Below are positions 9,179 to 17,728 of a stretch of 64,000 bases of DNA, piece by piece. Within the stretch, counting starts at the first letter, position 1. Every line of letters begins with the position of its first letter. Below the pieces are notes generated by a model, which was given only the letters and a program-made list of their open reading frames with translations, had not been told where the DNA came from and searched no databases. Location: NCBI GenBank assembly GCA_031376455.1, contig JANMDU010000003.1:27947-91946 (forward strand), in the 5' to 3' direction. Position numbers and translations under genes: made by a program. Source of the DNA: JANMDU01 sp031376455. Its GTDB lineage: Bacteria > Pseudomonadota > Gammaproteobacteria > Burkholderiales > Burkholderiaceae_C.

Positions 9179-10222
9179 TCAAGGCAACTTTGGCAAATCG
9201 CTGAAATACTCAGGGAATTTGGTTTGCACTTTGACGCTGGCATCCCGGTAAAGCAAAGCGTTCATGGCCATCGGTGTTTTGCCGCGAAGTGAGGATTGCG
9301 AGAGCACCTCGGTTTGCGCAACTTCAAAAGCCTTCTCGGTTGCAGGAGAGATGCGCGGGTCGTACGAGATGTGCTTGATACCATTGGTCAGCGCATCAAC
9401 GTTTTGATTAGGAATCTTGGCAGCAAAAATCTTCACTGCTTCTGCCCGGTTTTGCCGCGTGTATTGCGTAGAAGCTGCCAAACCTGCCGCAAATCGCTCG
9501 ATCAAATCGGCTTTGTTTTGGATGGTGGACACAGGTGCTGTCGTAATCATCAAGTACGACAAGTAACCACCGCCACGCTTGACTTCATAAGAGTCTTGCA
9601 CGCCAGCCAGCACCATAGAGTTCAAAGGCTCGAGCGAGGCGATTGCATCGACCTTGCCGCTGTTCAATGCCTCGATCAAAGCTGGCGCAGATTGCGGTGT
9701 GTTCACAATCACAATATCGCTTTCGGCAAGGCCTGCTTTGGCGGCGGCAATTTTGATGTACTCATGCGGCGTTTGCCCCAGTTGCACCGCCACTTTCTTG
9801 CCCTTCAAATCTTCGATCTTGCCCGGACGAATGCCACTGCCTTTTTTGCTGATGATGGCCAGAGCCTCATCCGCATTGCTGCGCGTGGCATCGTTCATGA
9901 TCAGCCCCACCACCTGCCATGCATCACCTTCGTGCCGCGCCTTGATGAACGTGGTGACGCTCATGTTGCCCACATCAACTTCTTTGCCGCGCATTGCGCC
10001 CACCATTTGGTCGCCACTGTTGACAACTTTCAGCTGCAAATCAATTCCATGCTTGGCAAACAAGCCCTTTTCAGCCCCCACCAAAATCGGCAGGTGGCCC
10101 AAATTCGCACCCAACACAATGCTCACGGGCACGGGTTTGACGGGTGCAGGCGCGCTGGCACAAGCAGCGAGTAGCAGCGCGGCTGCTGAGCACGTCATCA
10201 GCTTAATCAATGAATGTTTCAT
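9179..10222 (-). CDS. ABC-type substrate-binding lipoprotein (NMT1/SsuA-like)
   Basis: 347 aa from MKHSLIKLMTCSAAALLLAA, with lipobox LAAC and the acylated cysteine near residue 21; AGGAG precedes the ATG. The mature part has SIVLGANLGHLPILVGAEKG and GLFAKHGIDLQLKVVNSGD, the pattern of nitrate/sulfonate/pyrimidine-precursor binding proteins, and KVAVQLGQTPHEYIKIAA. No ABC permease or ATPase lies nearby, so its partner is elsewhere or lost. It is the third binding protein, each from a different transporter family, in this 7 kb run. Confidence 0.85.
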   Translation of the reverse strand: MKHSLIKLMTCSAAALLLAACASAPAPVKPVPVSIVLGANLGHLPILVGAEKGLFAKHGIDLQLKVVNSGDQMVGAMRGKEVDVGNMSVTTFIKARHEGDAWQVVGLIMNDATRSNADEALAIISKKGSGIRPGKIEDLKGKKVAVQLGQTPHEYIKIAAAKAGLAESDIVIVNTPQSAPALIEALNSGKVDAIASLEPLNSMVLAGVQDSYEVKRGGGYLSYLMITTAPVSTIQNKADLIERFAAGLAASTQYTRQNRAEAVKIFAAKIPNQNVDALTNGIKHISYDPRISPATEKAFEVAQTEVLSQSSLRGKTPMAMNALLYRDASVKVQTKFPEYFSDLPKLP

Positions 10223-10251
10223 GAGCTTATCTCCTGTTGTGAACAAAAATT

Positions 10252-10668
10252 TCAACGCTCTGCACGGCCCGCGACCACGATGGCCAGCAGCGCCCACATG
10301 ACGGAATACTCAATGCCCTTCATGTGCCAAAACCAGCCGTTGCCTGCATTCGCTACGATGATCGTGCCAACCATGAAAGCGGCTACCAGCAGCGCAGCGA
10401 TGCGCGTGAAACGGTTCACCACGATCAATAGGCCCACCACAATTTGAAAAATGGCGGCGCCAATCACCCAAGCCTCGGCAGGCGCGAGTTTGAATACCTG
10501 GCCAAACACCTCAACCTCTTTGCCAAAGTTAAGAAACTTGCCGATGCCATGCGGAATGAGCATGCCGCCGACGATCAAGCGCAAAAGCAAATCTGATCGT
10601 TGGCCAATGAATTGATCCAGCATGGCTGCAAAGCCGCTGGGTTGAGTTGTTGTTGTTGACGTGTTCAT
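10252..10668 (-). CDS. DoxX-family inner-membrane protein
   Basis: 138 aa from MNTSTTTTQP, preceded by AGGAG. Four hydrophobic segments: LLLRLIVGGMLIPHGIGKF, a middle pair around AWVIGAAIFQIVVGLLIVV and IAALLVAAFMVGTIIV, and a C-terminal YSVMWALLAIVVAG. The HGIGKF motif in helix 1 is typical of DoxX. Members are linked to terminal oxidases and redox homeostasis. It lies between the dihaem cytochrome c and the lipoprotein genes, which suggests a redox role for the cluster, but its function is unproven. Confidence 0.82.
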   Translation of the reverse strand: MNTSTTTTQPSGFAAMLDQFIGQRSDLLLRLIVGGMLIPHGIGKFLNFGKEVEVFGQVFKLAPAEAWVIGAAIFQIVVGLLIVVNRFTRIAALLVAAFMVGTIIVANAGNGWFWHMKGIEYSVMWALLAIVVAGRAER

Positions 10669-10702
10669 ATCGTTGTCTCCTGCTGGGTTAAAAACTAAAA
10701 AA

Positions 10703-11671
10703 TTAAGGTGCGAGCGAGGCCAAATAGGCAGCAATCGCCGTGATATCTTTTTCTTCTAAATTCGAGATAACGGGCTGCATTTGCGTCGCCAGAGTGCTTT
10801 TGCGCGCACCTGTTTTGAAGGCATACATCTGGCGCACCGTGTAGAGCGGCGAGATGCCTGCAATGCGCGGGATATCGCCCTGGCCTTTTAGGTCAGCGCC
10901 ATGGCATGCTGCACACATCACGGTTTTGCCTGCGCCTTGGGTCACTAAGCTTTTGCCCTCGGCCAAGCTGCCCTTGGGCACATAGGCAACAAAGCCTGCA
11001 TACGGGTCGCGCAATAACACGCGCTCTGGTTCCTGCGGAAACTCTGCAATGCGGTTGCCCAGCGGCTCTGTGCCGCCTTCGGGCAAGGGCAAGCGCTTGC
11101 GGCTTCTGTTGAAGTAGCTTTTAGGAATGGTGTCGGCTTCGACCACTTTCACCCAAGCAATCGGCTTGATTTTTGAAAACCATTGTGCGGCTTCTTCAAT
11201 GTCTTTGTCCGTCATAGCTTTGGCCATGGCAGTCATCCAGACTTTGTCGACGCGATCACCCGAGCGGTAATCCGCCATTTGCTGCTTGAAGTAATTGACC
11301 GTGAGACCTGCAATGTGGCCAGACTCAGGATGGCCTTGACCACTGGTCAGATGGCACGCTGCGCAAGCACGCACACCCGGCGCTGCACCATACTGAACCA
11401 CGCGGGGCATGCCCACGCTGTGCTCAGGAAACCAAATCGGCGGCTCAAAAAGATTGTCGATTTCTTTCAGCGAGTAGGTCAATGCGCTGTTGGGTACACG
11501 CGCTTTGATGTTGCCATCGCGCGCAGGCGGTTGCTCTTTGTCGGCCACGGGATAGGCCCAAACCGGCCCACCTTCAGCCCATGCTGACTGATGCAGCGCG
11601 CCCATGAACAGCACAGTAGCCAGCGCAGCGATATGCCGCAACAACACGGCCCGGCCTTTTGATATCTCCAT
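10703..11671 (-). CDS. Periplasmic dihaem cytochrome c
   Basis: 322 aa with an N-terminal signal (hydrophobic ~10-25, cleavage near SAWA). Two CAACH haem-binding motifs at 103-107 and 253-257, each followed by a cytochrome c fold with distal methionines in TAMAKAM and TQMQPV regions. The order resembles c-type subunits that take electrons from periplasmic dehydrogenases. It is the most upstream gene of the catabolic run, 34 bp from doxX, so it probably shares the operon promoter in the 181-bp gap above 11671. The redox partner is not in the window. Confidence 0.88.
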   Translation of the reverse strand: MEISKGRAVLLRHIAALATVLFMGALHQSAWAEGGPVWAYPVADKEQPPARDGNIKARVPNSALTYSLKEIDNLFEPPIWFPEHSVGMPRVVQYGAAPGVRACAACHLTSGQGHPESGHIAGLTVNYFKQQMADYRSGDRVDKVWMTAMAKAMTDKDIEEAAQWFSKIKPIAWVKVVEADTIPKSYFNRSRKRLPLPEGGTEPLGNRIAEFPQEPERVLLRDPYAGFVAYVPKGSLAEGKSLVTQGAGKTVMCAACHGADLKGQGDIPRIAGISPLYTVRQMYAFKTGARKSTLATQMQPVISNLEEKDITAIAAYLASLAP

Positions 11672-11852
11672 AACGCTTCCTTATCGTATTTACCCAAATC
11701 AATGAATGGGAAATGTAGGCACTCAGCGATTGGGAGAAAACGACCAGAATGTGGAAAACATAGACAAACCCAACACTTACGGGTTAGTCCTTGGGATGCG
11801 ATAGCGCGAATCTTGGATTTTTAATGCGCAAGAAAATTGGTTGCCGCGAAGT

Positions 11853-12098
11853 TCAGTTGTTTTTGGAATGCCGCGACCCCATCACTTCTGCGCACAAATA
11901 AGCCAGCCCAAAGGCTGCACAACCCAAGATCAAGGCCCACGACAAGGGCGTGTTGAAGCTGGAAAGTGGGTCATTGCGTAAATTCATGTGCAGCAGCGCA
12001 TGCACGATACAAAATCCAGCAAAGCCCGCGCGGCTGATCCGCTGAGCTTTGTCGTTTACATGGTGCTTGCATGCGATCAAAGCCAAAAACATCGGCAC
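11853..12098 (-). pseudogene. C-terminal remnant of a small membrane protein (DUF6713-like), cut off by repeat R1
   Basis: The frame encodes 81 aa with two hydrophobic stretches, GFAGFCIVHALLHMNL and PLSWALILGCAAFGLAYL. The spacing of VHALLH and FNTPLSW recalls the second half of DUF6713 membrane proteins (from memory, not searched). Reading upstream of the ATG, the frame continues as IALYVP and then meets a TAA inside an R1 repeat (12104-12160), so the N-terminal half appears to have been lost at the R1 junction. A short functional protein is possible, but a truncated gene is the better reading. Confidence 0.5.
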
Positions 12099-12103
12099 AT
12101 AGA

Positions 12104-12160
12104 GCGCTATTTATTTAATAGCACTTTGCGCAATAGATACGCCGGCTAACTGCTTAAATG
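12104..12160 (-). repeat. R1 repeat, solo copy
   Basis: The complement carries TAGCCGGCGTA followed by TTGCGCAAAGTGCTATT, matching the R1 consensus. It lies between the purL stop and the truncated membrane-protein gene and creates the stop codon that ends the latter's upstream frame. Confidence 0.85.
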
Positions 12161-12170
12161 GCTTGCAAAT

Positions 12171-15100
12171 TCAAGCCTTCACCCACTCTCGCGCATTGCG
12201 CCACATCTGCATCCACGGGCTGTGGGCGTTGATATCTTCGTTGCTCCAGCTCATTTGCACATTGCGGAAAACGCGCTCGGGGTGGGGCATGAGGGCTGTG
12301 AAGCGGCCATCTTTTGTGGTGACTGCGGTAAGGCCATTGGGGCTGCCGTTGGGGTTGGCGGGATACTGCTCTGTGGCTGCGCCTTGGTTGTCTGTGAAGC
12401 GCATCGCGGGGATGACTTTGCTGGCATCGCCTCTTCCGCCGTGCGCTGGGTTGAAATTGGCGAAGCCTTCGCCGTGGGCGACGGCTATCGGCAGGCGCGC
12501 GCCTTCCATGCCAGCGAAGAAGAGGCTGGGTGAGGGGAGCACTTCGACCATGGAAAGGCGTGCTTCGAATCGCGTGCTGATGTTTTGCGTGAAGCGTGGC
12601 CAATTTTGTGCGCCGGGGATGATGTCTGCTAATTCTGCAAACATTTGACAGCCGTTGCATACGCCTAAGCCGAAGCTGCTGTCTCTTTTGAAGAAAGCTT
12701 CGAATTGATCGCGCAGCATGTCGTTGAAGGTGATGCTGCGCGCCCAGCCGATGCCTGCGCCTAAAGTGTCGCCGTAGCTGAAACCGCCGCAGGCGACCAA
12801 GCCCTGCATGTCTTTTAAATTCACGCGGCCGGTTTGCAGATCGGTCATGTGAACGTCGAAAGCTTCGAAGCCTACTGTGTCGAAGCAGTAGGCCATTTCG
12901 ATGTGAGAGTTCACGCCTTGCTCGCGCAGGATGGCGACTTTGGGGCGTTGGGTGTGGATGGCGGCTGAGGATGGCGCATTCGCCGTCGCAAGCGATGCCT
13001 CACTTACTCCTGATTCAATAGCGCTCTGCGCAGTTTTTATGCCGACTAAAAGCACTTTTTGCTTAAATTCTGCAGGCAAATAGACATGCAGACCGGGATG
13101 GGTCGTGTCGCCAATGCCAGCATGCTCTGCGTCTGCACAGGCGGGGTTATCGCGACCTTGAGCGATCTTCCAGCTCACGCTGTCCCAGACCTGATGCAAA
13201 TCTTGCAACTTGGCGGAAAACACTTTTTTCGTGTCGCGCCAAATGCTAACTTCGCCTTTGCCATCTTGCAGCGCGGAGTGCTCAGGTCGTGTCTTGCCAA
13301 TGAAGTGGCTGTGTTTGGAGAGGCCATGCTCGCGCAAGGTTTGCATGATGGCGTTGCGCTCTTCCGTGCGCACTTGGATGACGACGCCCAGCTCTTCGTT
13401 GAACAGCGCTTTGATCGCCAGCTCTTCGCGGCGAGCGCTCACCTGCGTCGCCCAATTTTTGCTGTCGCCGTATTCAGCGCGGCTGTCCGAGATGCCATCG
13501 CCCTCCGTCAACAAGATGTCGATATTCAGGCTCACGCCCACGTTGCCTGCAAAAGCCATCTCGGCCACGCAGGCGAGCAAGCCGCCGTCGCTTTTGTCGT
13601 GATAGGCGAGAAGTTTATTTTGACCGCGTAGTGCGTTGATCGCATTAACGAGGTTTTTCAAATCTTCGGCGCTGTGCAGATCGGGCACTTCCGTGCCTTC
13701 TTGGTTCAAGGCTTGGGCGAGCACGGAGCCGGCCATGCGTTTGCTGCCTCTTCCTAGGTCAATCAAGATGAGCGTGCTGTCGGCTTCGTCGCGGTTGAGC
13801 TGCGGTGTCAGCGTGCCGCGCACATCAGCGAGCGAGACGAAGGCGCTGATGATGGGCGAGACGGGGGAGACGACTTTTTGCGCTGCGCCATCTGCTGTCC
13901 AAGTTGAGCGCATCGAGAGCGAATCTTTGCCCACGGGAATGCTGATGCCCAACTCAGGGCAGAGCGCCATGCCAATTGCTTTCACGGCTTCATAGAGTTT
14001 GGCATCTTCGCCCGCTTCGCCGCAAGCGGCCATCCAGTTGGCGGAGAGTTTGACTTTCGCTAATTCAATCGGCGCGGCGAGCAAATTCGTGATGCTCTCA
14101 GCCACTGCCATGCGCGCTGCCGCCGCCGCATTCCAAATGGCCAGCGGCGTGCGCTCGCCCATGCTGAGGGCTTCGCCGGCGAAGCCAGAATAATCAGCCA
14201 GCGTCACAGCGCAATCAGCCACGGGCACTTGCCACGGCCCCACCATTTGATCGCGATGCGTGAGGCCGCCGACGGTGCGGTCGCCAATCGTGATGAGAAA
14301 GCGTTTGCTGGCGACTGTGGGGCGGCTGAGGACTTGGATGACGGCAGTTTGTAAATCGATACCAGTTAAATCCATCGGCTTGAATTCGCGTTGCAAGGTC
14401 TGCACATCGCGGTGCATCTTGGGTGTTTTGCCGAGTAAGACGCTCATCGGCATATTGACAGCAGTGTCCGTTCGCTCTGGTGTCGAGGCCTTGGCGTACC
14501 CTTCAACAGGCTCAGGGCGAACGGTGAGTGTGCGCTCTTGCATGACTTTGCCTACGACTGCAAACGGGCTGCGTTCGCGTTCGCAGATGGCTTGGAATTG
14601 TTCGAGCGAATCAGGCGCAATCGCCATGACGTAGCGCTCTTGGCTTTCGTTGCACCAAATCTCTTTCGCTGCCATGCCAGTTTCTTCAAGCGGAATCGCA
14701 CTTATATCGAAGATAGCGCCACGGCCTGCGTCGTTGACGAGTTCGGGGAAGGCGTTGGAGAGGCCGCCCGCGCCGACATCGTGGATGGCGAGGATGGGGT
14801 TTTCTTTGCCGAGCCGCCAGCATTGATTGATCACCTCTTGCGCGCGGCGCTCAATCTCGGGGTTGCCGCGCTGCACCGAATCAAAATCTAGGCTTTCCGC
14901 GTTCGCGCCCGAAGCCATCGAGCTGGCTGCGCTGCCGCCCATGCCGATGCGCATGCCGGGGCCGCCAAGCTGGATGAGCAAGCTGCCAGCAGGGAATTCG
15001 ATCTTATGCGTCAAGTCTGCATCAATCGTGCCGATGCCGCCGGCGATCATGATGGGCTTGTGATAGCCCCAATGCGTGCCCGCAATGTTTTGCTCGAAGG

Positions 15101-16397
15101 CGCGGAAGTAGCCGGCTAAATTGGGGCGGCCGAATTCGTTATTGAAGGCGGCACCGCCCAGCGGACCCTCGGCCATGATTTGCCAGGGCGTGGCTAGGTG
15201 TTTCGGGAAGCTTTGTGCTGCGGGGAGAGCGGTAAATGGGGTCAGAGCAGAATTAATGTCGCTGGATTTTGTGGCGTTTGAAGAGGGTGGAGAAATTAAT
15301 TCAGATATGACCCCATTTAACTCACTTAATGCTGATACGGTGAAGCCCGTCAAACCAGCTTTGGGCTGCGCGCCACGGCCCGTTGCGCCTTCATCGCGGA
15401 TTTCGCCGCCTGCGCCTGTGGAAGCGCCGGCGAAGGGGCTGATGGCGGTGGGGTGATTGTGCGTCTCGACCTTCATCAAGACATGGCGTAGCCTGCTCTC
15501 TTTTTGATAGCTGCTTGCGCTTGTTTCTTGCCGGGGAGAAGCCGATTTGGCTTCAAATTTTGCATAAAAAACCTCTGCGATGCCGCCTTCCATCACGGCA
15601 GCGTTGTCGCTGTACGCGACCACGCTGTAGTGAGGCGCTAAGGCGTGCGTGTTGCGGATCATGCCGAAGAGGCTTTTGTCTTGGTTTTCGCCATCTATCG
15701 TGAATTGCGCATTAAAAATCTTGTGGCGGCAGTGCTCGCTATTGGCTTGTGCAAACATCATGAGCTCAACATCGGTCGGGTTACGGCCGAGCTGCGTGAA
15801 GGCATCGAGCAGGTAAGCGATTTCGTCGTCTGCCAGTGCGAGGCCAAATTGCGTGTTGGCCGCATCCAAAGCAGCGCGGCCAAGGGCCAAGATGTTCACG
15901 GTTTCCATCGGCTTGCTGGCCACATGATCGAAGAGCTTTTCAGCGCTTTGTGCATCAAACGCGACAGACTCTGTCATGCGGTCGTGCAACAGCGCTGCAA
16001 TGGCCTGCAGTTTTTCGCCGCTGAGCTTTGAATCCTTAAATAAACCGCTGGCCAGCACCACATGAAGATGCATGATGCGCTCAACACGTTGGACAACCAA
16101 GCCGCAATTGCGCGCAATGTCTGTGGCTTTGGATGCCCACGGCGAGACCGTACCCAAGCGCGGCATGACGACGATCAACGTGCCTTCAGCCGCATGTTCA
16201 TGCGGCTCGCCGTAGTTCAGCAAAGCCGCCAATTTGGCCTGCGTTGCAGCATCGAGCGCATCCCCAGCGGTTTGCACCCAATGCACCCATTGCGAATGGA
16301 TGGCTTGGACGTTGGGCGCGATGTTTTGAATGGCGTGCAGCAGTTGCGCTGTTTTAGGGGCGGGCAGGGCGACGCTGCCGAGAAAGGTGGTGAGCAT
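12171..16397 (-). CDS. purL: Phosphoribosylformylglycinamidine synthase, single-chain PurL with four repeat-derived insertions
   Basis: 1408 aa, longer than the roughly 1,300 aa usual for this type. It makes FGAM from FGAR, glutamine and ATP in purine synthesis. The FGAM synthase domain is recognisable by ETHNHPTAISPFAG and GGEIRDEGATGRG. The C-terminal glutaminase has the nucleophile motif LGVCNGCQMF and opens PKVAILREQGVN. Compared with the remembered E. coli protein, extra segments sit at about residues 279-300, 360-389, 625-644 and 1110-1129, each coinciding with a dispersed repeat (15501-15562, 15233-15319, 14468-14524, 13013-13070). All keep the frame and fall in loops or linkers. The ATG at the complement of 16395-16397 is the first in frame. 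Confidence 0.97.
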   Translation of the reverse strand: MLTTFLGSVALPAPKTAQLLHAIQNIAPNVQAIHSQWVHWVQTAGDALDAATQAKLAALLNYGEPHEHAAEGTLIVVMPRLGTVSPWASKATDIARNCGLVVQRVERIMHLHVVLASGLFKDSKLSGEKLQAIAALLHDRMTESVAFDAQSAEKLFDHVASKPMETVNILALGRAALDAANTQFGLALADDEIAYLLDAFTQLGRNPTDVELMMFAQANSEHCRHKIFNAQFTIDGENQDKSLFGMIRNTHALAPHYSVVAYSDNAAVMEGGIAEVFYAKFEAKSASPRQETSASSYQKESRLRHVLMKVETHNHPTAISPFAGASTGAGGEIRDEGATGRGAQPKAGLTGFTVSALSELNGVISELISPPSSNATKSSDINSALTPFTALPAAQSFPKHLATPWQIMAEGPLGGAAFNNEFGRPNLAGYFRAFEQNIAGTHWGYHKPIMIAGGIGTIDADLTHKIEFPAGSLLIQLGGPGMRIGMGGSAASSMASGANAESLDFDSVQRGNPEIERRAQEVINQCWRLGKENPILAIHDVGAGGLSNAFPELVNDAGRGAIFDISAIPLEETGMAAKEIWCNESQERYVMAIAPDSLEQFQAICERERSPFAVVGKVMQERTLTVRPEPVEGYAKASTPERTDTAVNMPMSVLLGKTPKMHRDVQTLQREFKPMDLTGIDLQTAVIQVLSRPTVASKRFLITIGDRTVGGLTHRDQMVGPWQVPVADCAVTLADYSGFAGEALSMGERTPLAIWNAAAAARMAVAESITNLLAAPIELAKVKLSANWMAACGEAGEDAKLYEAVKAIGMALCPELGISIPVGKDSLSMRSTWTADGAAQKVVSPVSPIISAFVSLADVRGTLTPQLNRDEADSTLILIDLGRGSKRMAGSVLAQALNQEGTEVPDLHSAEDLKNLVNAINALRGQNKLLAYHDKSDGGLLACVAEMAFAGNVGVSLNIDILLTEGDGISDSRAEYGDSKNWATQVSARREELAIKALFNEELGVVIQVRTEERNAIMQTLREHGLSKHSHFIGKTRPEHSALQDGKGEVSIWRDTKKVFSAKLQDLHQVWDSVSWKIAQGRDNPACADAEHAGIGDTTHPGLHVYLPAEFKQKVLLVGIKTAQSAIESGVSEASLATANAPSSAAIHTQRPKVAILREQGVNSHIEMAYCFDTVGFEAFDVHMTDLQTGRVNLKDMQGLVACGGFSYGDTLGAGIGWARSITFNDMLRDQFEAFFKRDSSFGLGVCNGCQMFAELADIIPGAQNWPRFTQNISTRFEARLSMVEVLPSPSLFFAGMEGARLPIAVAHGEGFANFNPAHGGRGDASKVIPAMRFTDNQGAATEQYPANPNGSPNGLTAVTTKDGRFTALMPHPERVFRNVQMSWSNEDINAHSPWMQMWRNAREWVKA
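13013..13070 (-). repeat. R1 repeat inside purL, in frame
   Basis: On the purL strand it reads as an R1 copy with CTGCGCAGAGCGCTATT and encodes VGIKTAQSAIES, in the linker just before the glutaminase domain (PKVAILREQG). Confidence 0.9.
14468..14524. repeat. Imperfect palindrome of the GTTCGCCCTGAG type, in frame in purL
   Basis: 57 bp (19 codons) with ends CCGTTCGCTCTG and CAGGGCGAACGG. The purL strand encodes TVRPEPVEGYAKASTPERT, a peptide I recognise from a widespread proteobacterial dispersed repeat. It is inserted shortly before VLLGKTPKMHRDVQTL. Confidence 0.85.
15233..15319. repeat. Palindromic element of the GGGGTCAGAG type, in frame in purL
   Basis: 87 bp, exactly 29 codons. The left arm starts TAAATGGGGTCAGAGCAG and the right arm is its imperfect complement ending ATATGACCCCATTTA; AATTAAT and ATTAATT lie at the inner ends. 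It encodes LNGVISELISPPSS and following residues in PurL. Ends of this type resemble units linked to REP-associated transposases elsewhere (from memory). Confidence 0.8.
15501..15562 (-). repeat. R1-related repeat (variant form) inside purL, in frame
   Basis: The complement reads TTTGAAGCCAAATCGGC and then AAGCGCAAGCAGCTATCAAA. This is close to the common Comamonadaceae form of the repeat as I remember it, and diverged from the other R1 copies here. It encodes KFEAKSASPRQETSASSYQK in PurL, just before HVLMKVETHNHP. Confidence 0.7.
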
Positions 16398-16501
16398 AAA
16401 AGCGGCTTGTCTACCGAAATGATCCGAGCCGGTGCGGCTAGGGTGTACCCTGAATTTTACGACCCTGAGGCGCTGCCACTGTATACGCAGCGCTTGTCCG
16501 G

Positions 16502-16516
16502 CTCACCGTAGGTGAG
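16502..16516. promoter_or_regulatory. 15-bp perfect palindrome upstream of the TonB-ExbB-ExbD operon
   Basis: CTCACCGTAGGTGAG has six-base arms around GTA, 43 bp before the tonB-like start. A possible -35 (TTGTCC, 16494-16499) abuts it, so it would lie in the core promoter spacer, a usual repressor site. The -10 is weak and the regulator is unknown. The 161-bp gap to purL holds nothing else clear. Confidence 0.3.
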
Positions 16517-16558
16517 ACATCAAACTGTGCGAACATTCAGCATAAAAACGCACGACAC

Positions 16559-17728
16559 ATGACACAACTGTTTCAAGCTAGGTATCCAGCATCGCGCGCT
16601 CAGCGTGAGGTTTGGCTGGCTGTGTTGTTAGCGCATGTGTTGGGGCTGTGGCTTATCCATTTGTATTGGCCCGTGCATCGCGTTTTCTCCCAAGCGGTGG
16701 TGCAAATTTTTCGCGCCAGCAGTGCGGCTGCGCCTGATGCAAGCACCCCAGCCGACAAGAACGTCAAGCCATTCACGTCCACAACGGCTGATTCGGCCTT
16801 GCTCTCCGCGTCGACTGCGCCATCCCAGCGTCAGCGTGGCATCACCGCTCAGCGTCGCTTGCAAGCCAGCATGGCGCTTAGCTTGCCCACACTCACTGCC
16901 GAGCAAAGCACGCCATTGCAGACCACATCGCAATTGCCAACGCCCCAGCCTTCTCGCAAGCGCAGCCCTGCAGTGACTACGAAAGCAGAACCCTTGCGCG
17001 AGACCTCGGCTGCGCTCGACACGCCGATTCGTCTGCGCGAAGAACCTGCCATTCAAACCGCAGCTTCTGTGCCAGCGGTAGAGCCCGCGCCTATACCCAC
17101 GCCAGCGCCCGTGCCAGTACCGTTACCCCCAGCACCACAGCCGCCAGCTCCTGTGCCACCTGTCCAAGCACCCGCACCACCCCCCGCGCCCTTCACAGCA
17201 TCCAACCCAAGCCTAGCGCCTGCAAGCGCAGCTGTTGCAGCCCTGCCCAGCCTTGCCCGCGCACCCGCTACGGCCAGCGGCAACGTGCCGAGCCAAGGTG
17301 CTGCAACCGTGAGCTCAAGCGGCAGCGCAACAGGAAATCCAACAGGAAGCTCAACAGGCAGCGCCATAGGTGCAACCACTGGCTCGGCCATAGGTTCGCC
17401 CGCCGGACCACCTAGCAACCCCAATGTGCCGCAGACTCGCCCACCCTTGGATCTGCGCCTGCCCTCGCCCGCCCGCCCGACGTTTCCCTACACGCCGCCA
17501 AACGCCCAGCCGCGCCGCAGCATCTCAGAGATGGCCAACGAGCAATTGCGGCGTGATCGCCCCGGTAAGCTGGAGGCAGGCATTGAAAATGCAGGCGATA
17601 TCGATTGCACCAAAGATGCCACCGCGCAAGGCCAGGGCAACAAGATCAACGACAACGTCAACACCGCAGGCCTGATGAATATCGGGCCGCTTTTAAAACG
17701 CACTCTTGAGGAGAAATGTAAAAAATGA
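16559..17728 (+). CDS. TonB-like energy-transducer protein with an atypical C terminus
   Basis: 389 aa. One N-terminal membrane helix (about residues 20-36, VLLAHVLGLWLIHLYWP) is followed by a long Ala/Ser/Thr region and a proline-rich spacer near 175-220 (PVPLPPAPQPPAPVPPVQAP type). The last ~80 residues are polar and end IGPLLKRTLEEKCKK; the usual TonB YP box is not obvious. It overlaps the exbB gene by four bases and heads a four-gene operon with exbB and two exbD genes, which is the main reason for the call. It could instead be a TolA-like link. No TonB-dependent receptor is nearby. Confidence 0.65.
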   Translation: MTQLFQARYPASRAQREVWLAVLLAHVLGLWLIHLYWPVHRVFSQAVVQIFRASSAAAPDASTPADKNVKPFTSTTADSALLSASTAPSQRQRGITAQRRLQASMALSLPTLTAEQSTPLQTTSQLPTPQPSRKRSPAVTTKAEPLRETSAALDTPIRLREEPAIQTAASVPAVEPAPIPTPAPVPVPLPPAPQPPAPVPPVQAPAPPPAPFTASNPSLAPASAAVAALPSLARAPATASGNVPSQGAATVSSSGSATGNPTGSSTGSAIGATTGSAIGSPAGPPSNPNVPQTRPPLDLRLPSPARPTFPYTPPNAQPRRSISEMANEQLRRDRPGKLEAGIENAGDIDCTKDATAQGQGNKINDNVNTAGLMNIGPLLKRTLEEKCKK

